A stretch of DNA of 64,000 nt from positions 584,501 through 648,500 of the forward strand of contig NC_009515.1 of NCBI RefSeq assembly GCF_000016525.1, given 5' to 3'. Below the pieces are notes generated by a model. That model was not told the origin of the DNA and did not search any database. It saw only the letters and a list, made by a program, of their open reading frames with translations. Origin of the DNA: Methanobrevibacter smithii ATCC 35061. Lineage in GTDB: Archaea > Methanobacteriota > Methanobacteria > Methanobacteriales > Methanobacteriaceae. Both the position numbers and the translations under genes were made by a program. Positions 31,932 to 41,285 of this stretch are shown here, in pieces (positions within the stretch are counted from its first letter, which is position 1; every line of letters starts with the position of its first letter).

Positions 31932-32978
31932 TTATTTAACCACATCAATTATTTTTTGAGCCAAATTGGATTTGGTTTCCAAAGATTCTTTAGCATACTT
32001 AACAGCATTCTTTTTAAGTTCGTCAAACTCATCAAATGCCCTGAATATATTGTCATTTAAACTGTCAAGGTCAGATTCTATAATGGCTCCTTTAAAGACA
32101 CCCGCCATATTATGATATCTTCCCCATTTTACTTTTGTTAGTGTTACAATAGGAAGTTTGGAAGCCAGTGTTTCTTCAAGCAATACACCGTCATCTGTTA
32201 AAACTGCCAAATCAATATAAGTTAATAAGTGACTCATCCAGTCAATATAACCCAAATAAATTACATTTCCATCCAGATCATCCAAATATCCTTCTTTTAA
32301 AGGCAATCCAACCAATAAAATATTATACTCATCAGAGAATTTGGCAAAGTTATTAGCTCCTTTTATTATTCCTTTAAATATTGAAGAACCTGAAGAAAAC
32401 AGTATTGTTTTTTTATTTTCATCAAATTTCGGAGATTCTTTTAATTTTTCAAGAGCAATATCAGGATTACCATTGCCTACTCCTTCACTTAAAGGATATA
32501 AAGTGTGATTTATATTTTTCGGAAGGTGTTCAGGCAGAAAATACTTCATTTCAGGCAATGCATAACATTGATTAAGTTTAGGACATATCTTAGAATCCAA
32601 AGGAGTGGAGATTATTGATACTCCCGGTTTACCAGCTAATTTAGCACCAACAGAACCTACAATAGCTCCTCCACCAATAACTCCTACAACAATATCAACA
32701 TCCAGTTTTTTAATAAGGCTTCTTGCTTTAAATGTTGCAGTCAACATTTTAAATGCTGCTTTAACAGATGAAGCTTTTGTTGCTGCATGGCCTCCGGCCT
32801 GAGGAATTTTTATTTTATGCCATGTTCTGCCTTTTTTCTTAAATAATAAACCTGGTGCAGACTCATCCAGAGCTATTTCACATTGAACTCCCTTGGCTTC
32901 AAGACCTTCAATTATATTGTATGCTATAACTGAATCTCCTCCAAGTCCCCTACCAGTAATTACAATTAATGCCTTCAT
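31932..32978 (-). CDS. MurG-like GT28-type glycosyltransferase
   Basis: 348 residues with the two-Rossmann GT-B layout: N-terminal GRGLGGDSVIAYNIIEGLEAKG, a Gly-rich VVGVIGGGAIVGSVGAKLAGKPG segment matching the acceptor side of MurG, and the C-terminal ILFSSGSSIFKG and LTDDGVLLEETLASKLP donor site. The gene follows the MraY-like one by six bases, mirroring the bacterial mraY-murG order. In methanogens with pseudomurein such a pair is expected to build the lipid-linked disaccharide precursor; this role is inference from family and position. Confidence 0.78.
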   Translation of the reverse strand: MKALIVITGRGLGGDSVIAYNIIEGLEAKGVQCEIALDESAPGLLFKKKGRTWHKIKIPQAGGHAATKASSVKAAFKMLTATFKARSLIKKLDVDIVVGVIGGGAIVGSVGAKLAGKPGVSIISTPLDSKICPKLNQCYALPEMKYFLPEHLPKNINHTLYPLSEGVGNGNPDIALEKLKESPKFDENKKTILFSSGSSIFKGIIKGANNFAKFSDEYNILLVGLPLKEGYLDDLDGNVIYLGYIDWMSHLLTYIDLAVLTDDGVLLEETLASKLPIVTLTKVKWGRYHNMAGVFKGAIIESDLDSLNDNIFRAFDEFDELKKNAVKYAKESLETKSNLAQKIIDVVK

Positions 32979-32984
32979 AATATT

Positions 32985-33947
32985 TTAACTCCCGTCAAGT
33001 CTTACTTTATATGATTTTTTCTGTTCATGACTGCCATGAGTTGGAGCATAAGGATTATAAAGAAGTCTTCTAAATCCTAATTTTATCAAAGTCGGATTTT
33101 CCACATCATACTGTTTTGTTTTTAATATGATTCTTCTGAATAAATCTCCCAATCCGCCACCAGTTAAAACATCCATGAAGAAATCTCCAAATGTCGGATT
33201 TAAAATGCCCAATCTTTGGTTGAAAAATACTTTAAGAGTGCTTCTTCTAACAAATGCTGTAAGACATACAGTCACAAAAGATAGTGCAATTACCCACCAG
33301 AATCCTCCGATTAAATAGAAACAAATTCCCAATGCAACTGCAAATGAATGGTTTCCAACTTCCCCCAACATGATTTTTCCAGCAAAATCCAATGGAGAAT
33401 ATGCTATACAAACAATTATCAATAATAAAGGAGTGTAAATAGCAGGCAATTCTGAAACTTGCGGAGATCCGACAATCAGCATACAGATTATACTTACAAC
33501 AGACATGATGACTGTAACCATACAGGTTGATCCCGGCTGCATATCAGAAATGTTAATAGGCTGTACCAGCAATGCAATGAAAATTGAAGATAAACCCATT
33601 CCGGAATAGAATCCTGCAATCATAACAAAAAGCATTCCAATACCTCTGAAAAGTTGACCCCACTCAATACCAATTGGAGAAGGAGTTCTTCCCAAAACAT
33701 CATCCAAAAATGCAAAAAGACCCATAATTAAAACTAATGTATTATATTCCGGTAAGAAAAAGAAACACAATATAATAAATGGAACTAAACCTATAGCTCG
33801 AGGAATTCCACCACGTACATTTGGATACAAGTTACCCAAATAACCTTTTTTACCAAAAAAGCGAAATACCATATTTAAAACCAGTGAACCTACAGCTGAT
33901 AAAATAAATACAATAATAAATGCTTCAATCATACCTGTATACAACAT
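32985..33947 (-). CDS. MraY/WecA-like glycosyl-1-phosphate transferase (pseudomurein pathway)
   Basis: About 320 residues with some ten transmembrane segments. FAFLDDVLGR holds the catalytic Asp pair, and LGEVGNHSFAVALG takes the place of the GDTGS-type loop of bacterial MraY, a departure typical of the pseudomurein-specific homologs. It would load a sugar-peptide phosphate on undecaprenyl phosphate. I chose ATG 33945-33947 (GTGAT before it); the GTG at 33956 is the alternative. First gene of the pair with the MurG-like enzyme. Confidence 0.82.
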   Translation of the reverse strand: MLYTGMIEAFIIVFILSAVGSLVLNMVFRFFGKKGYLGNLYPNVRGGIPRAIGLVPFIILCFFFLPEYNTLVLIMGLFAFLDDVLGRTPSPIGIEWGQLFRGIGMLFVMIAGFYSGMGLSSIFIALLVQPINISDMQPGSTCMVTVIMSVVSIICMLIVGSPQVSELPAIYTPLLLIIVCIAYSPLDFAGKIMLGEVGNHSFAVALGICFYLIGGFWWVIALSFVTVCLTAFVRRSTLKVFFNQRLGILNPTFGDFFMDVLTGGGLGDLFRRIILKTKQYDVENPTLIKLGFRRLLYNPYAPTHGSHEQKKSYKVRLDGS

Positions 33948-34051
33948 GTTAATCACAGTTTTTCATTAAAAAATATAGTCATTTTTTAATATTGTTACTA
34001 GTTATAACTTATAATAATTAATATTATATAAATCTTTATTTAAAAAAGAAA

Positions 34052-35113
34052 TTAAGCTATTTCATATCTTAAAATAGCTGCCATACTACCCAAACCTTTA
34101 AGTTGCTCCCCACCTTCATGCTGGCTACTGATAACCATTACTTCACCATTCATATTTTCAACCATGTCCATTAAATTTCCCATATCATTAATAGCTACTG
34201 CAGAATCCAGTACCAATAACTGTTTAACTGCACCAAGGTTTATTGCTTTAACAGTTTCTTTTTCACCATAAGCCACTTTAGATGAATTCTTACCTATTTC
34301 TTCAAGAAGATTGTTGATGGCAACCATTTCACTGGCTACCCTATTTTCCACAGTTAGTTTCTCAACAGTCCCTTTTTTAAGAACTTCATGAATTCCAACC
34401 CTTCCTCCAGAACCTGTACTTTCAATAATTGCCTTATCAGCTAAATCCTTATGCTTATTTTTAATATAATCATAAAAATCATTTTTAACAAAGCCCGGTC
34501 CTGCAACTACAATATTTTGAATATCATGGAATTTATTGACTGATTCAATGACCTTTTCATAAAACTGGGCGATTGCCTTTGATCTGTTTTTATCCACAAT
34601 GCGCTTTCCTGAAACAGAACCTTTAATCGGACCATAATATTCAATACCGAACTGTCTCATCAAACCTAAAGTAGCTGTGTCATCCTCCAAAAGAACAATG
34701 ATTGCAGCTAATTTTTTAGATGCTTCAATAGCCTGATTGAGTCTTTTTAGTGCCCAGTTTGCCCACTTTTCCTTTTTAATGGTTATTGGAGTGTTAAGTT
34801 TAACTTCAACTGTATGGTGTGAACCTAAAGGAATAAGATCTTCCGGACCTTTTGTAATTACCCCGGTAAGCCTTAATTTTCCGGTAAAAATATGAAAAGT
34901 AATATTTTCAACATCAATTCTTAAAGTAAATGTTTTTTTGACCCCTCTGTCACTTCTTAATTTATCTCCAGTATTGTCCTGAATACGTCTGGTAGTTTTG
35001 GAAGATACACTGTCTCCAACCTCTACAATATGAGACAAATGCCACAAATCATCAAGAGTTTCTGGAACTAATGTCACAATTCCTTCTTTTTTATCCTGTT
35101 TTACAATTTTCAT
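34052..35113 (-). CDS. pelA: Pelota, mRNA surveillance/ribosome rescue factor
   Basis: 353 residues with the three eRF1-like domains: N-terminal Lsm-like domain (KIVKQDKKEGIVTLVPETLDDLWHL region), the middle domain (IVVAGPGFVKNDFYDYI) and the C-terminal L7Ae-like domain (AINLGAVKQLLVLDSA). No GGQ motif, as expected. It works with aEF1A or ABCE1 to release stalled ribosomes. The ATG is about 22 bases from a TATA box shared with divergent tyrA, suggesting a leaderless or very short-leader mRNA. Confidence 0.94.
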   Translation of the reverse strand: MKIVKQDKKEGIVTLVPETLDDLWHLSHIVEVGDSVSSKTTRRIQDNTGDKLRSDRGVKKTFTLRIDVENITFHIFTGKLRLTGVITKGPEDLIPLGSHHTVEVKLNTPITIKKEKWANWALKRLNQAIEASKKLAAIIVLLEDDTATLGLMRQFGIEYYGPIKGSVSGKRIVDKNRSKAIAQFYEKVIESVNKFHDIQNIVVAGPGFVKNDFYDYIKNKHKDLADKAIIESTGSGGRVGIHEVLKKGTVEKLTVENRVASEMVAINNLLEEIGKNSSKVAYGEKETVKAINLGAVKQLLVLDSAVAINDMGNLMDMVENMNGEVMVISSQHEGGEQLKGLGSMAAILRYEIA

Positions 35114-35130
35114 ATTTCCACATCTAAATT

Positions 35131-35140
35131 ATTTATATAT
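35131..35140. promoter_or_regulatory. Shared TATA box between divergent pelA and tyrA
   Basis: ATTTATATAT reads as a TATA box on both strands (ATATATAAAT on the minus). It is about 25 bases from the tyrA ATG (35160) and about 22 from the pelA ATG (35113), so both transcripts would start at or next to the start codon. The gap is only 46 bp and holds no second TATA-like element. Confidence 0.6.
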
Positions 35141-35159
35141 CTGATAACTTAAATTATTA

Positions 35160-36470
35160 ATGATTGAAATGAAAGTTGGAATAATAGGCGGAAGTGACGG
35201 TTTGGGAAAAACCCTCATTTACTTTTTAAGAGATGATTTTGACGTAATCATAAGTGCAAGAGATCACAAGAAAGGAAGAAAAATAGCTAATGAATTAGGT
35301 ATCGAATATATCGAATCAAACACACAGCTGGCTGAAATGTGTGATGTCGTAATCGTATCTGTCCCTATTCATTTTACACCTGACGTTATTCGTGAAGTGG
35401 CTCCATTTATGAGAAAAGAATCCCTGATGGTTGATGTAACTTCCGTTAAAGAAATCCCAAGTCAGACTATGAAGGAATCACTGCCTGATGATATTGAATA
35501 TCTTCCAACACACCCAATATTCGGTCCGAGAACCACAGAACTGGACAATCAAGTAATTGTCTTAACTCCAGATAAAAAAGGAAAGTGGTTTAATAAGGTC
35601 TACAATTATTTGGATAATAAAAATATGAGAATAATCGAAACCACCGCTAAAAAACATGATTATATGATGAGCATTGTTCAGGTTTTAACTCATTTTTCAT
35701 TTATTTCAACTGCATCAGCTATGGAGAAACTAAAAGTAGATATTGGAGAAACTGAAGACTTTGAAAGCCCAATCTACAATCTCATGATTGATATGATTGC
35801 AAGGATTGTAGCGCAAAATCCTTATTTAACATATTACATCCAGTCAATGAACAACAACGGTCCCCAAATAAGAAATACTTTTGCCGAAGCTGTTAACGAA
35901 CTCAGAGATGTTATAAATAATGGAAATGAAGACAAATTTGTTGATTTAGCTATTAAAGCTACTAAAAATATGGGAGACATTAGCGGAGCACTGGGTAGAA
36001 GTGATAAAGCTATCAATTCACTAAATCATGAACACAGCTTACTGAACCAATCCATCGGCAAAGAAATAGGACTGAAACATATATACTCCAGAAAAATTCA
36101 TGTCGGCATTTTAGAAAGGGTTGACAAAAATACGGCTATTCTAAAAAACGGGAACAAAACTAAAAAATTAGTTGTAGCAAACATTGAAGTTTTAAGTGAC
36201 AGCGAACTTTATGACTGGAAAGTTAAAAATTTAAATAAGAAAACTGAATCAATAAGTTGTGTTTTCCCAATACGTGTTGATAAACATGTTATTTTAGATA
36301 CAATAATCAATTTGGACAATATAATTGATGCTAAAATCACTGATGTTTACCAAGGCCCTCAAATTAAAAAAGAGGATGTCAGTTTAACTTTTGAGGTTAC
36401 CGGCCTTTACAAAGACAGTATTGAAAATGCCAAATCTTTATTAACAGGATTTGGTGGAATCATAAGATAA
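35160..36470 (+). CDS. tyrA: Prephenate dehydrogenase (TyrA) with C-terminal extension
   Basis: 436 residues. The N-terminal NAD-binding domain begins VGIIGGSDGLGKTLIYFL and contains VIVSVPIHFTPDVI, DVTSVKEIP and the catalytic THPIFGPRT segment; helical dimer domain to about 285. Converts prephenate to 4-hydroxyphenylpyruvate for tyrosine. A further 150 residues (from about 295) form an unnamed C-terminal region that looks like a beta-rich piece followed by an ACT- or ferredoxin-like fold, perhaps for feedback control. ATG at 35160 fits the TATA spacing of a leaderless mRNA; ATG at 35169 is possible. No Shine-Dalgarno. Confidence 0.88.
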   Translation: MIEMKVGIIGGSDGLGKTLIYFLRDDFDVIISARDHKKGRKIANELGIEYIESNTQLAEMCDVVIVSVPIHFTPDVIREVAPFMRKESLMVDVTSVKEIPSQTMKESLPDDIEYLPTHPIFGPRTTELDNQVIVLTPDKKGKWFNKVYNYLDNKNMRIIETTAKKHDYMMSIVQVLTHFSFISTASAMEKLKVDIGETEDFESPIYNLMIDMIARIVAQNPYLTYYIQSMNNNGPQIRNTFAEAVNELRDVINNGNEDKFVDLAIKATKNMGDISGALGRSDKAINSLNHEHSLLNQSIGKEIGLKHIYSRKIHVGILERVDKNTAILKNGNKTKKLVVANIEVLSDSELYDWKVKNLNKKTESISCVFPIRVDKHVILDTIINLDNIIDAKITDVYQGPQIKKEDVSLTFEVTGLYKDSIENAKSLLTGFGGIIR

Positions 36471-36851
36471 ATTAGTTCGTTTGAATGTATACGAAACAAA
36501 TTTATTATCACAATACTTTATTAAATTACTTCTTTTTATGAAATAAAATAATAAAGTTGTTAATTTTTAAAATAAAACTTTAAAAAATATATATTAATTT
36601 ATTATAAATAATTTATCTCTTTTTTAAATAAATAATGCTCAATAATTAATTTTTGATTTTACACTTGAACCGAAAGCTTTATATAGTAACACATATCAAT
36701 ATATAATTGTTTCTAAGAAAAGAAACATAAAATAAGCAAAAAAAAAATTATTATATTATTTTTATTATTTAGTGAATTTAAAGGAATTTATCCTAAGCAT
36801 GTAGTTTTTTAAAACTATATAGTGCGCCATTTAAAAAAAGGAGATGATACC
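36471..36851 (+). other. 381-bp tyrA-cdc48 intergenic region with long cdc48 leader
   Basis: AT-rich, no ORF. Holds the cdc48 promoter at 36668-36686 and then about 145 nt of leader with two small inverted repeats: GTTTCT/AGAAAC (36709-36726) and TAGTTT/AAACTA (36802-36817), before GGAGATGAT and the ATG. The first 190 bp contain nothing I can name. Confidence 0.6.
36668..36686 (+). promoter_or_regulatory. cdc48 promoter (BRE + TATA)
   Basis: AACCGAAAGCTTTATATAG followed by TAAC. It matches the tRNA-Ile promoter at 29502-29520 nearly base for base (ACCGAAA, 2-3 bases, TTATATA, GTAAC). Predicted start near 36707. Confidence 0.75.
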
Positions 36852-39044
36852 ATGGCACAAAATGAAATTACTTTAAAAGTAGCTGAAGCTCTTTCACAAA
36901 GAGATATCGGTCAAGGAATCGCAAGATTAGACCCAAAAACCATGAGCGATCTCGGAATTAATGAAAGAGACCTTATCGAAATTACTGGTGACAAAAAAAC
37001 AGCAGCAATTGCCCTACCTTCACAAACCGACATTGGTCTTGGAGTGATAAGAATTGACGGATTAGTTCGTAAAAACTCAGGAGCAACCATCGGCGGAGAA
37101 GTAACCATTAAAAAAGCACAAGTTATTGAAGCTAAAAAAGTTGTTCTTGCACCAACTGAAAACAACATTCGTGTACAAGGAGATGTACGCGGATTATTCC
37201 AAGGAAAAGCAATGGTTCAAGGAGACATTATAGGGTCTCAAATCAGAACCAGACCAACCAGCATGGGAATGGGATTTGACAGCATATTTAGTGATTTAAT
37301 GGATTTCTCACCAATGAAAGAAATTAAATTTGCTGTAGTGTCCACCAAACCGGCAGGAATTGTTGTAGTTGGACCAAACACCGAAGTGGAATTACACGAA
37401 AGTCCTGTAGATGTATCCAACATCGAAGGTGTAACTAATTTAGTTGATGTAAGCTATGAAGATATCGGCGGTCTTAAAGATGAAGTTAAAAAAGTTAGGG
37501 AAATGATTGAAATTCCTCTTAAAAGACCGGAACTCTTTGACAAATTAGGAATTGCACCTCCAAAAGGAGTGTTAATGCACGGACCACCAGGTACAGGAAA
37601 AACATTACTGGCTAAAGCAGTAGCCAGTGAAAGTGATGCTCATTTCATTGCAATAAATGGGCCTGAAATCATGAGTAAATATGTTGGCGGATCTGAAGAA
37701 AACTTAAGGGAATACTTTGAAGAAGCAGAAGAAAATGCACCATCAATTATATTCATTGATGAATTAGATGCTATTGCTCCAAAAAGAGAAGATACTCAAG
37801 GTGAAACTGAAAGAAGAACTGTAGCTCAACTTTTAACCTTAATGGATGGTCTTAAATCCAGAGGACAAGTTGTTGTTATTGGTGCAACCAACAGGCCGGA
37901 TTCTCTTGATCAAGCATTAAGAAGACCTGGAAGATTCGACCGTGAAATTGAAATTGGTGTTCCTGATTCTGAAGAAAGGGAAGAAATTCTTGAAATCCAT
38001 ACAAGGAACATGCCTCTTGCAGAGGATGTGGACTTACATAAACTAGCCAGTACAACTCACGGATTTGTAGGAGCAGACTTGGAATCATTATGTAAAGAAG
38101 CAGCAATGAGAGTTGTTAGAAGAATTATTCCGGAAATCAAAAACGATGAAGAAATTCCAGAAGAAGTTCTTAAAAAAATCGTTGTTACAAACGATGACTT
38201 TAAATCAGCTTTAAAAGAAATTCAACCTTCTGCATTAAGAGAAGTTCTTGTACAAGTACCTAATGTTAAATGGGATGATGTAGGTGGACTTGACGATGTT
38301 AAACAAGAGTTAAAAGAAGCTGTTGAATGGCCATTAAAACATCCTGAAAAATTCGAAAAATTTGGAGTAAAACCACCAAAAGGAACCTTACTTTACGGAG
38401 TTCCAGGTACAGGAAAAACATTACTTGCAAAAGCAGTAGCCAGTGAAAGTGAAGCTAACTTCATCTCCATCAAAGGTCCTGAATTACTATCCAAATGGGT
38501 AGGTGAATCTGAACAAGGTGTAAGGGAAGTATTTAGAAAAGCAAAACAAACTGCACCTACTGTAATATTTTTCGATGAAATCGATTCAATTGCAAGTACC
38601 CGTAGTGCAAATGACAGCGACAGCGGAGTAACCAAAAGAGTAGTAAATCAATTATTAACTGAAATGGACGGTTTAGAAGAACTCGAAGATGTTGCAATCA
38701 TTGCAGCAACCAACAGACCGGACATATTAGATGCAGGTTTAATGAGACCTGGAAGATTTGACAGACACATCAAAGTTGATTTACCAAACGAAGATGCAAG
38801 ATTATCTATCTTCAAAGTACATACTGAAGGTATGCCACTAGCTGACGATGTAAGTCTTGAAAAATTAGCTAAACAAACTGACGGATATGTCGGAGCAGAT
38901 ATTGAAGCAGTATGTCGTGAAGCAGCAATGTTAACTTTAAGAAACAACCTTGATGCTGAAAATGTACCTTACAAATACTTTAAAGAAGCTCTTGAAAAAG
39001 TCAAACCATCTAACAGTCCTGGCGATCAGGTTCAGTATATCTAG
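36852..39044 (+). CDS. cdc48: Cdc48/VAT family AAA+ unfoldase
   Basis: 730 residues: double-psi barrel N domain (about 1-180), D1 with Walker A GPPGTGKT and Walker [11 protein letters not shown]2 with Walker A GVPGTGKT and Walker [10 protein letters not shown], then a short tail ending QYI. Unfolds proteins, probably for the proteasome. D2 carries Val in place of the usual second Pro of the P-loop. I moved the start to ATG 36852-36854 because GGAGATGAT precedes it; the longer frame starts ten codons upstream without a site. D1 and D2 share a nearly identical run of about 50 bases around the P-loop. Followed by a strong hairpin terminator. Confidence 0.96.
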   Translation: MAQNEITLKVAEALSQRDIGQGIARLDPKTMSDLGINERDLIEITGDKKTAAIALPSQTDIGLGVIRIDGLVRKNSGATIGGEVTIKKAQVIEAKKVVLAPTENNIRVQGDVRGLFQGKAMVQGDIIGSQIRTRPTSMGMGFDSIFSDLMDFSPMKEIKFAVVSTKPAGIVVVGPNTEVELHESPVDVSNIEGVTNLVDVSYEDIGGLKDEVKKVREMIEIPLKRPELFDKLGIAPPKGVLMHGPPGTGKTLLAKAVASESDAHFIAINGPEIMSKYVGGSEENLREYFEEAEENAPSIIFIDELDAIAPKREDTQGETERRTVAQLLTLMDGLKSRGQVVVIGATNRPDSLDQALRRPGRFDREIEIGVPDSEEREEILEIHTRNMPLAEDVDLHKLASTTHGFVGADLESLCKEAAMRVVRRIIPEIKNDEEIPEEVLKKIVVTNDDFKSALKEIQPSALREVLVQVPNVKWDDVGGLDDVKQELKEAVEWPLKHPEKFEKFGVKPPKGTLLYGVPGTGKTLLAKAVASESEANFISIKGPELLSKWVGESEQGVREVFRKAKQTAPTVIFFDEIDSIASTRSANDSDSGVTKRVVNQLLTEMDGLEELEDVAIIAATNRPDILDAGLMRPGRFDRHIKVDLPNEDARLSIFKVHTEGMPLADDVSLEKLAKQTDGYVGADIEAVCREAAMLTLRNNLDAENVPYKYFKEALEKVKPSNSPGDQVQYI

Positions 39045-39077
39045 ATAGGGAAGATTAAATTTCTTCCCTATTTTTTT
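39045..39077 (+). terminator. Hairpin terminator of cdc48
   Basis: Perfect 10-bp stem ATAGGGAAGA / TCTTCCCTAT (39045-39054, 39062-39071) with a 7-nt loop and a following T run, starting right after the stop codon. Confidence 0.85.
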
Positions 39078-39155
39078 AAAACAATCGTAATACTTTTTTT
39101 AAAATTAATAATAAACAGTAAATTTTTAACATAATGATTAACTAATATAAAAATC

Positions 39156-39989
39156 ATGAGTGAACATATTGTTGAAGCAATCGGATTAAGTAAGGTAACA
39201 ATCAAGGACGGAAAGGTAATTGATGTTAGCGAACCTAAACTGAATTACTGTCCATTATTTCATCACCACAGAGGAATGGAAAAAATAACTAAGAAAGCTA
39301 TTTGGGACAATATGCAATTTAGAATCGATGATTTTGGAATGTGTACATCAAATAGACAGCTTAGAATGAAAGATTTTCTTTCTTTTGGAATTTCTGAAAT
39401 TTTATCCACATTAATTAAGGAAAATGTAATAGACTGTGTAGTAATGGTTTGTGAAGGTTGCGGAACATTAATAGTAACTGAAAGTGAATTAGTTCAAGGT
39501 ATTGGAGGAAGAGTCTCAGGACTTGTTAAAACTAGCCCGATTCCTGAATTGTTTGACCAATTAGGCAGAAAAAATATTTTAGAACCTGAAACTGCCAAAA
39601 TTGATCAGACAGAAGGAATCAAATTAGCTATCAAACAAGGTTATAAAAACATAGCTGTAACAATAACATTAGCCCAGGACTGTCTTAAAATCCGGGAACT
39701 TAAAAAAGCACATCCTGATGTAAATATTTACACATTTGTCGTGCATACAAGTAACATAACTAAAAAAGAAGCTAGAATTCTTTTTGATGAATGTGATGTA
39801 GCAACCGCCTGTGCATCCAAATACATTAGAGAAATTGGAGAAGCTGAAAGTTTAAAAACAGTCGGCCAGTCAATTCCTATTTATTCTAAAACTGAAAATG
39901 GTAAAAAATTCTTAGAAATGAGGCTGGAAAAAATTGGCGGGAAAAAACCTAAAAAAGAAAATCCAAAAATACCTGATCCATTATTATAA
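39156..39989 (+). CDS. Methanogenesis marker protein 8 (DUF2099)
   Basis: 277 residues of a family found in methanogens and related alkane-oxidising archaea and used as a methanogenesis marker. Landmarks are NYCPLFHHHRGMEKI, FGMCTSNRQL, MVCEGCGTLIV and the late DECDVATACASKYIRE; the conserved cysteines suggest metal or Fe-S binding. Its biochemical role is not established as far as I know. No Shine-Dalgarno is evident before the ATG. thiC begins 21 bases downstream, so the two are probably cotranscribed. Confidence 0.82.
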   Translation: MSEHIVEAIGLSKVTIKDGKVIDVSEPKLNYCPLFHHHRGMEKITKKAIWDNMQFRIDDFGMCTSNRQLRMKDFLSFGISEILSTLIKENVIDCVVMVCEGCGTLIVTESELVQGIGGRVSGLVKTSPIPELFDQLGRKNILEPETAKIDQTEGIKLAIKQGYKNIAVTITLAQDCLKIRELKKAHPDVNIYTFVVHTSNITKKEARILFDECDVATACASKYIREIGEAESLKTVGQSIPIYSKTENGKKFLEMRLEKIGGKKPKKENPKIPDPLL

Positions 39990-40010
39990 ACTAACTTATG
40001 AGGGGAAACA

Positions 40011-41285
40011 TTGACACAAAAAAGTGAAGCTCAAAAAGGCAATATCACTCCAGAAATGGAAGCTGTTGCTCATGATGAAAATATAAACGTTAACAAACTA
40101 GCTAAATTAATTGCTGATGGAAGAGTTGTAATTCCTAAAAACATCAACGGCCATTCAAAAGCCTGCGGAATTGGTGATGGCCTTAAAACCAAAATCAATG
40201 CAAACATCGGTTCTTCAAGTAAAATTGATGATATTGAATTGGAAGTAAATAAAGCTAAATTAGCTCAGGAATACGGTGCAGATGCACTGATGGATTTGTC
40301 TACCGGATCTGATTTGACAACATTTAGGAAAAAAATCATGGACGCTGTAGATATAACTATCGGAACAGTGCCTATTTACGAATCTGGAGTAATTACACTT
40401 AATAAAAACAAAGAAATCATCGATATGGATGCCGATGACCTTTTTAAAGCTATTGAAAATCAGGCTAAAGAAGGGGTTGATTTCATGACTCTCCACTGTG
40501 GAATAACCAAAGATTTAGTTGAAAAATTAGAAAAAGCTAAAAGAATGATGGGAATTGTAAGCAGAGGCGGAACTTTCCTTGCATCCTGGATTAAACACAA
40601 CCAGCAGGAAAACCCATTATATGAAAATTACGATTATCTTCTTGAGCTGTCCTACGAATATGACATTACATTATCATTAGGTGACGGATTAAGGCCAGGA
40701 TGCCTAAGCGATGCCAGCGACATTCCGCAAATCCAGGAGCTCGTCAATTTAGGAGGCCTTGTTAAAAGAGCTCAGGATGCAAATGTTCAGGTAATGGTTG
40801 AAGGACCAGGACATATGCCATTAAACCAAATCAAAGCAAATATGGAAATACAAAAGACTATCTGTTACGGAGCTCCATTTTATGTTTTAGGTCCTCTTGT
40901 AACTGACTTGGCGCCGGGTTATGACCACATTACAGGAGCTATTGGAGGAGCAATAGCTGCAAGTAGTGGAGCTAACTTTTTATGTTATGTAACCCCTGCA
41001 GAACATTTATCTTTACCTTCTCTTGAAGATGTTAAAGAAGGAGTGATTGCCTCCAAAATAGCTGCTGAAGCTGCTGATGTTTCTAAAGGACTTGACTCTG
41101 CATGGGAAAGAGAACGTGAAATGGGAAAAGCACGTAAAGAATTTGATTGGGAAAAACAATTCGAACTTGCATTTGACCATTCCAAACCTCGCAGTTACAG
41201 AAACAAATGTGAACTTGACGATGACGAAATGTGTGCAATGTGCGGAGAATATTGTGCAGTAAAAATAGCAAAAGGCGACTTTTAA
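40011..41285 (+). CDS. thiC: Phosphomethylpyrimidine synthase ThiC
   Basis: 424 residues. Radical SAM enzyme turning aminoimidazole ribotide into HMP-phosphate for thiamine. Conserved stretches include MDLSTGSDL, DFMTLHCGI, RGGTFLASWI, LSLGDGLRPG and VEGPGHMPL. The Fe-S cysteines sit at the very C-terminus as CAMCGEYC, i.e. spacing CX2CX3C (408, 411, 415), one residue shorter than the CX2CX4C I remember for bacterial ThiC. The start is TTG (40011-40013) preceded by GAGGGG; no nearer ATG fits. No thiamine riboswitch is visible in the 21-bp gap. The DNA ligase ATG follows its stop codon directly. Confidence 0.95.
   Translation: MTQKSEAQKGNITPEMEAVAHDENINVNKLAKLIADGRVVIPKNINGHSKACGIGDGLKTKINANIGSSSKIDDIELEVNKAKLAQEYGADALMDLSTGSDLTTFRKKIMDAVDITIGTVPIYESGVITLNKNKEIIDMDADDLFKAIENQAKEGVDFMTLHCGITKDLVEKLEKAKRMMGIVSRGGTFLASWIKHNQQENPLYENYDYLLELSYEYDITLSLGDGLRPGCLSDASDIPQIQELVNLGGLVKRAQDANVQVMVEGPGHMPLNQIKANMEIQKTICYGAPFYVLGPLVTDLAPGYDHITGAIGGAIAASSGANFLCYVTPAEHLSLPSLEDVKEGVIASKIAAEAADVSKGLDSAWEREREMGKARKEFDWEKQFELAFDHSKPRSYRNKCELDDDEMCAMCGEYCAVKIAKGDF

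Noticed and set aside
39990-40010. Thiamine riboswitch before thiC
   Set aside because: The gap is 21 bases and contains only a ribosome-binding site.
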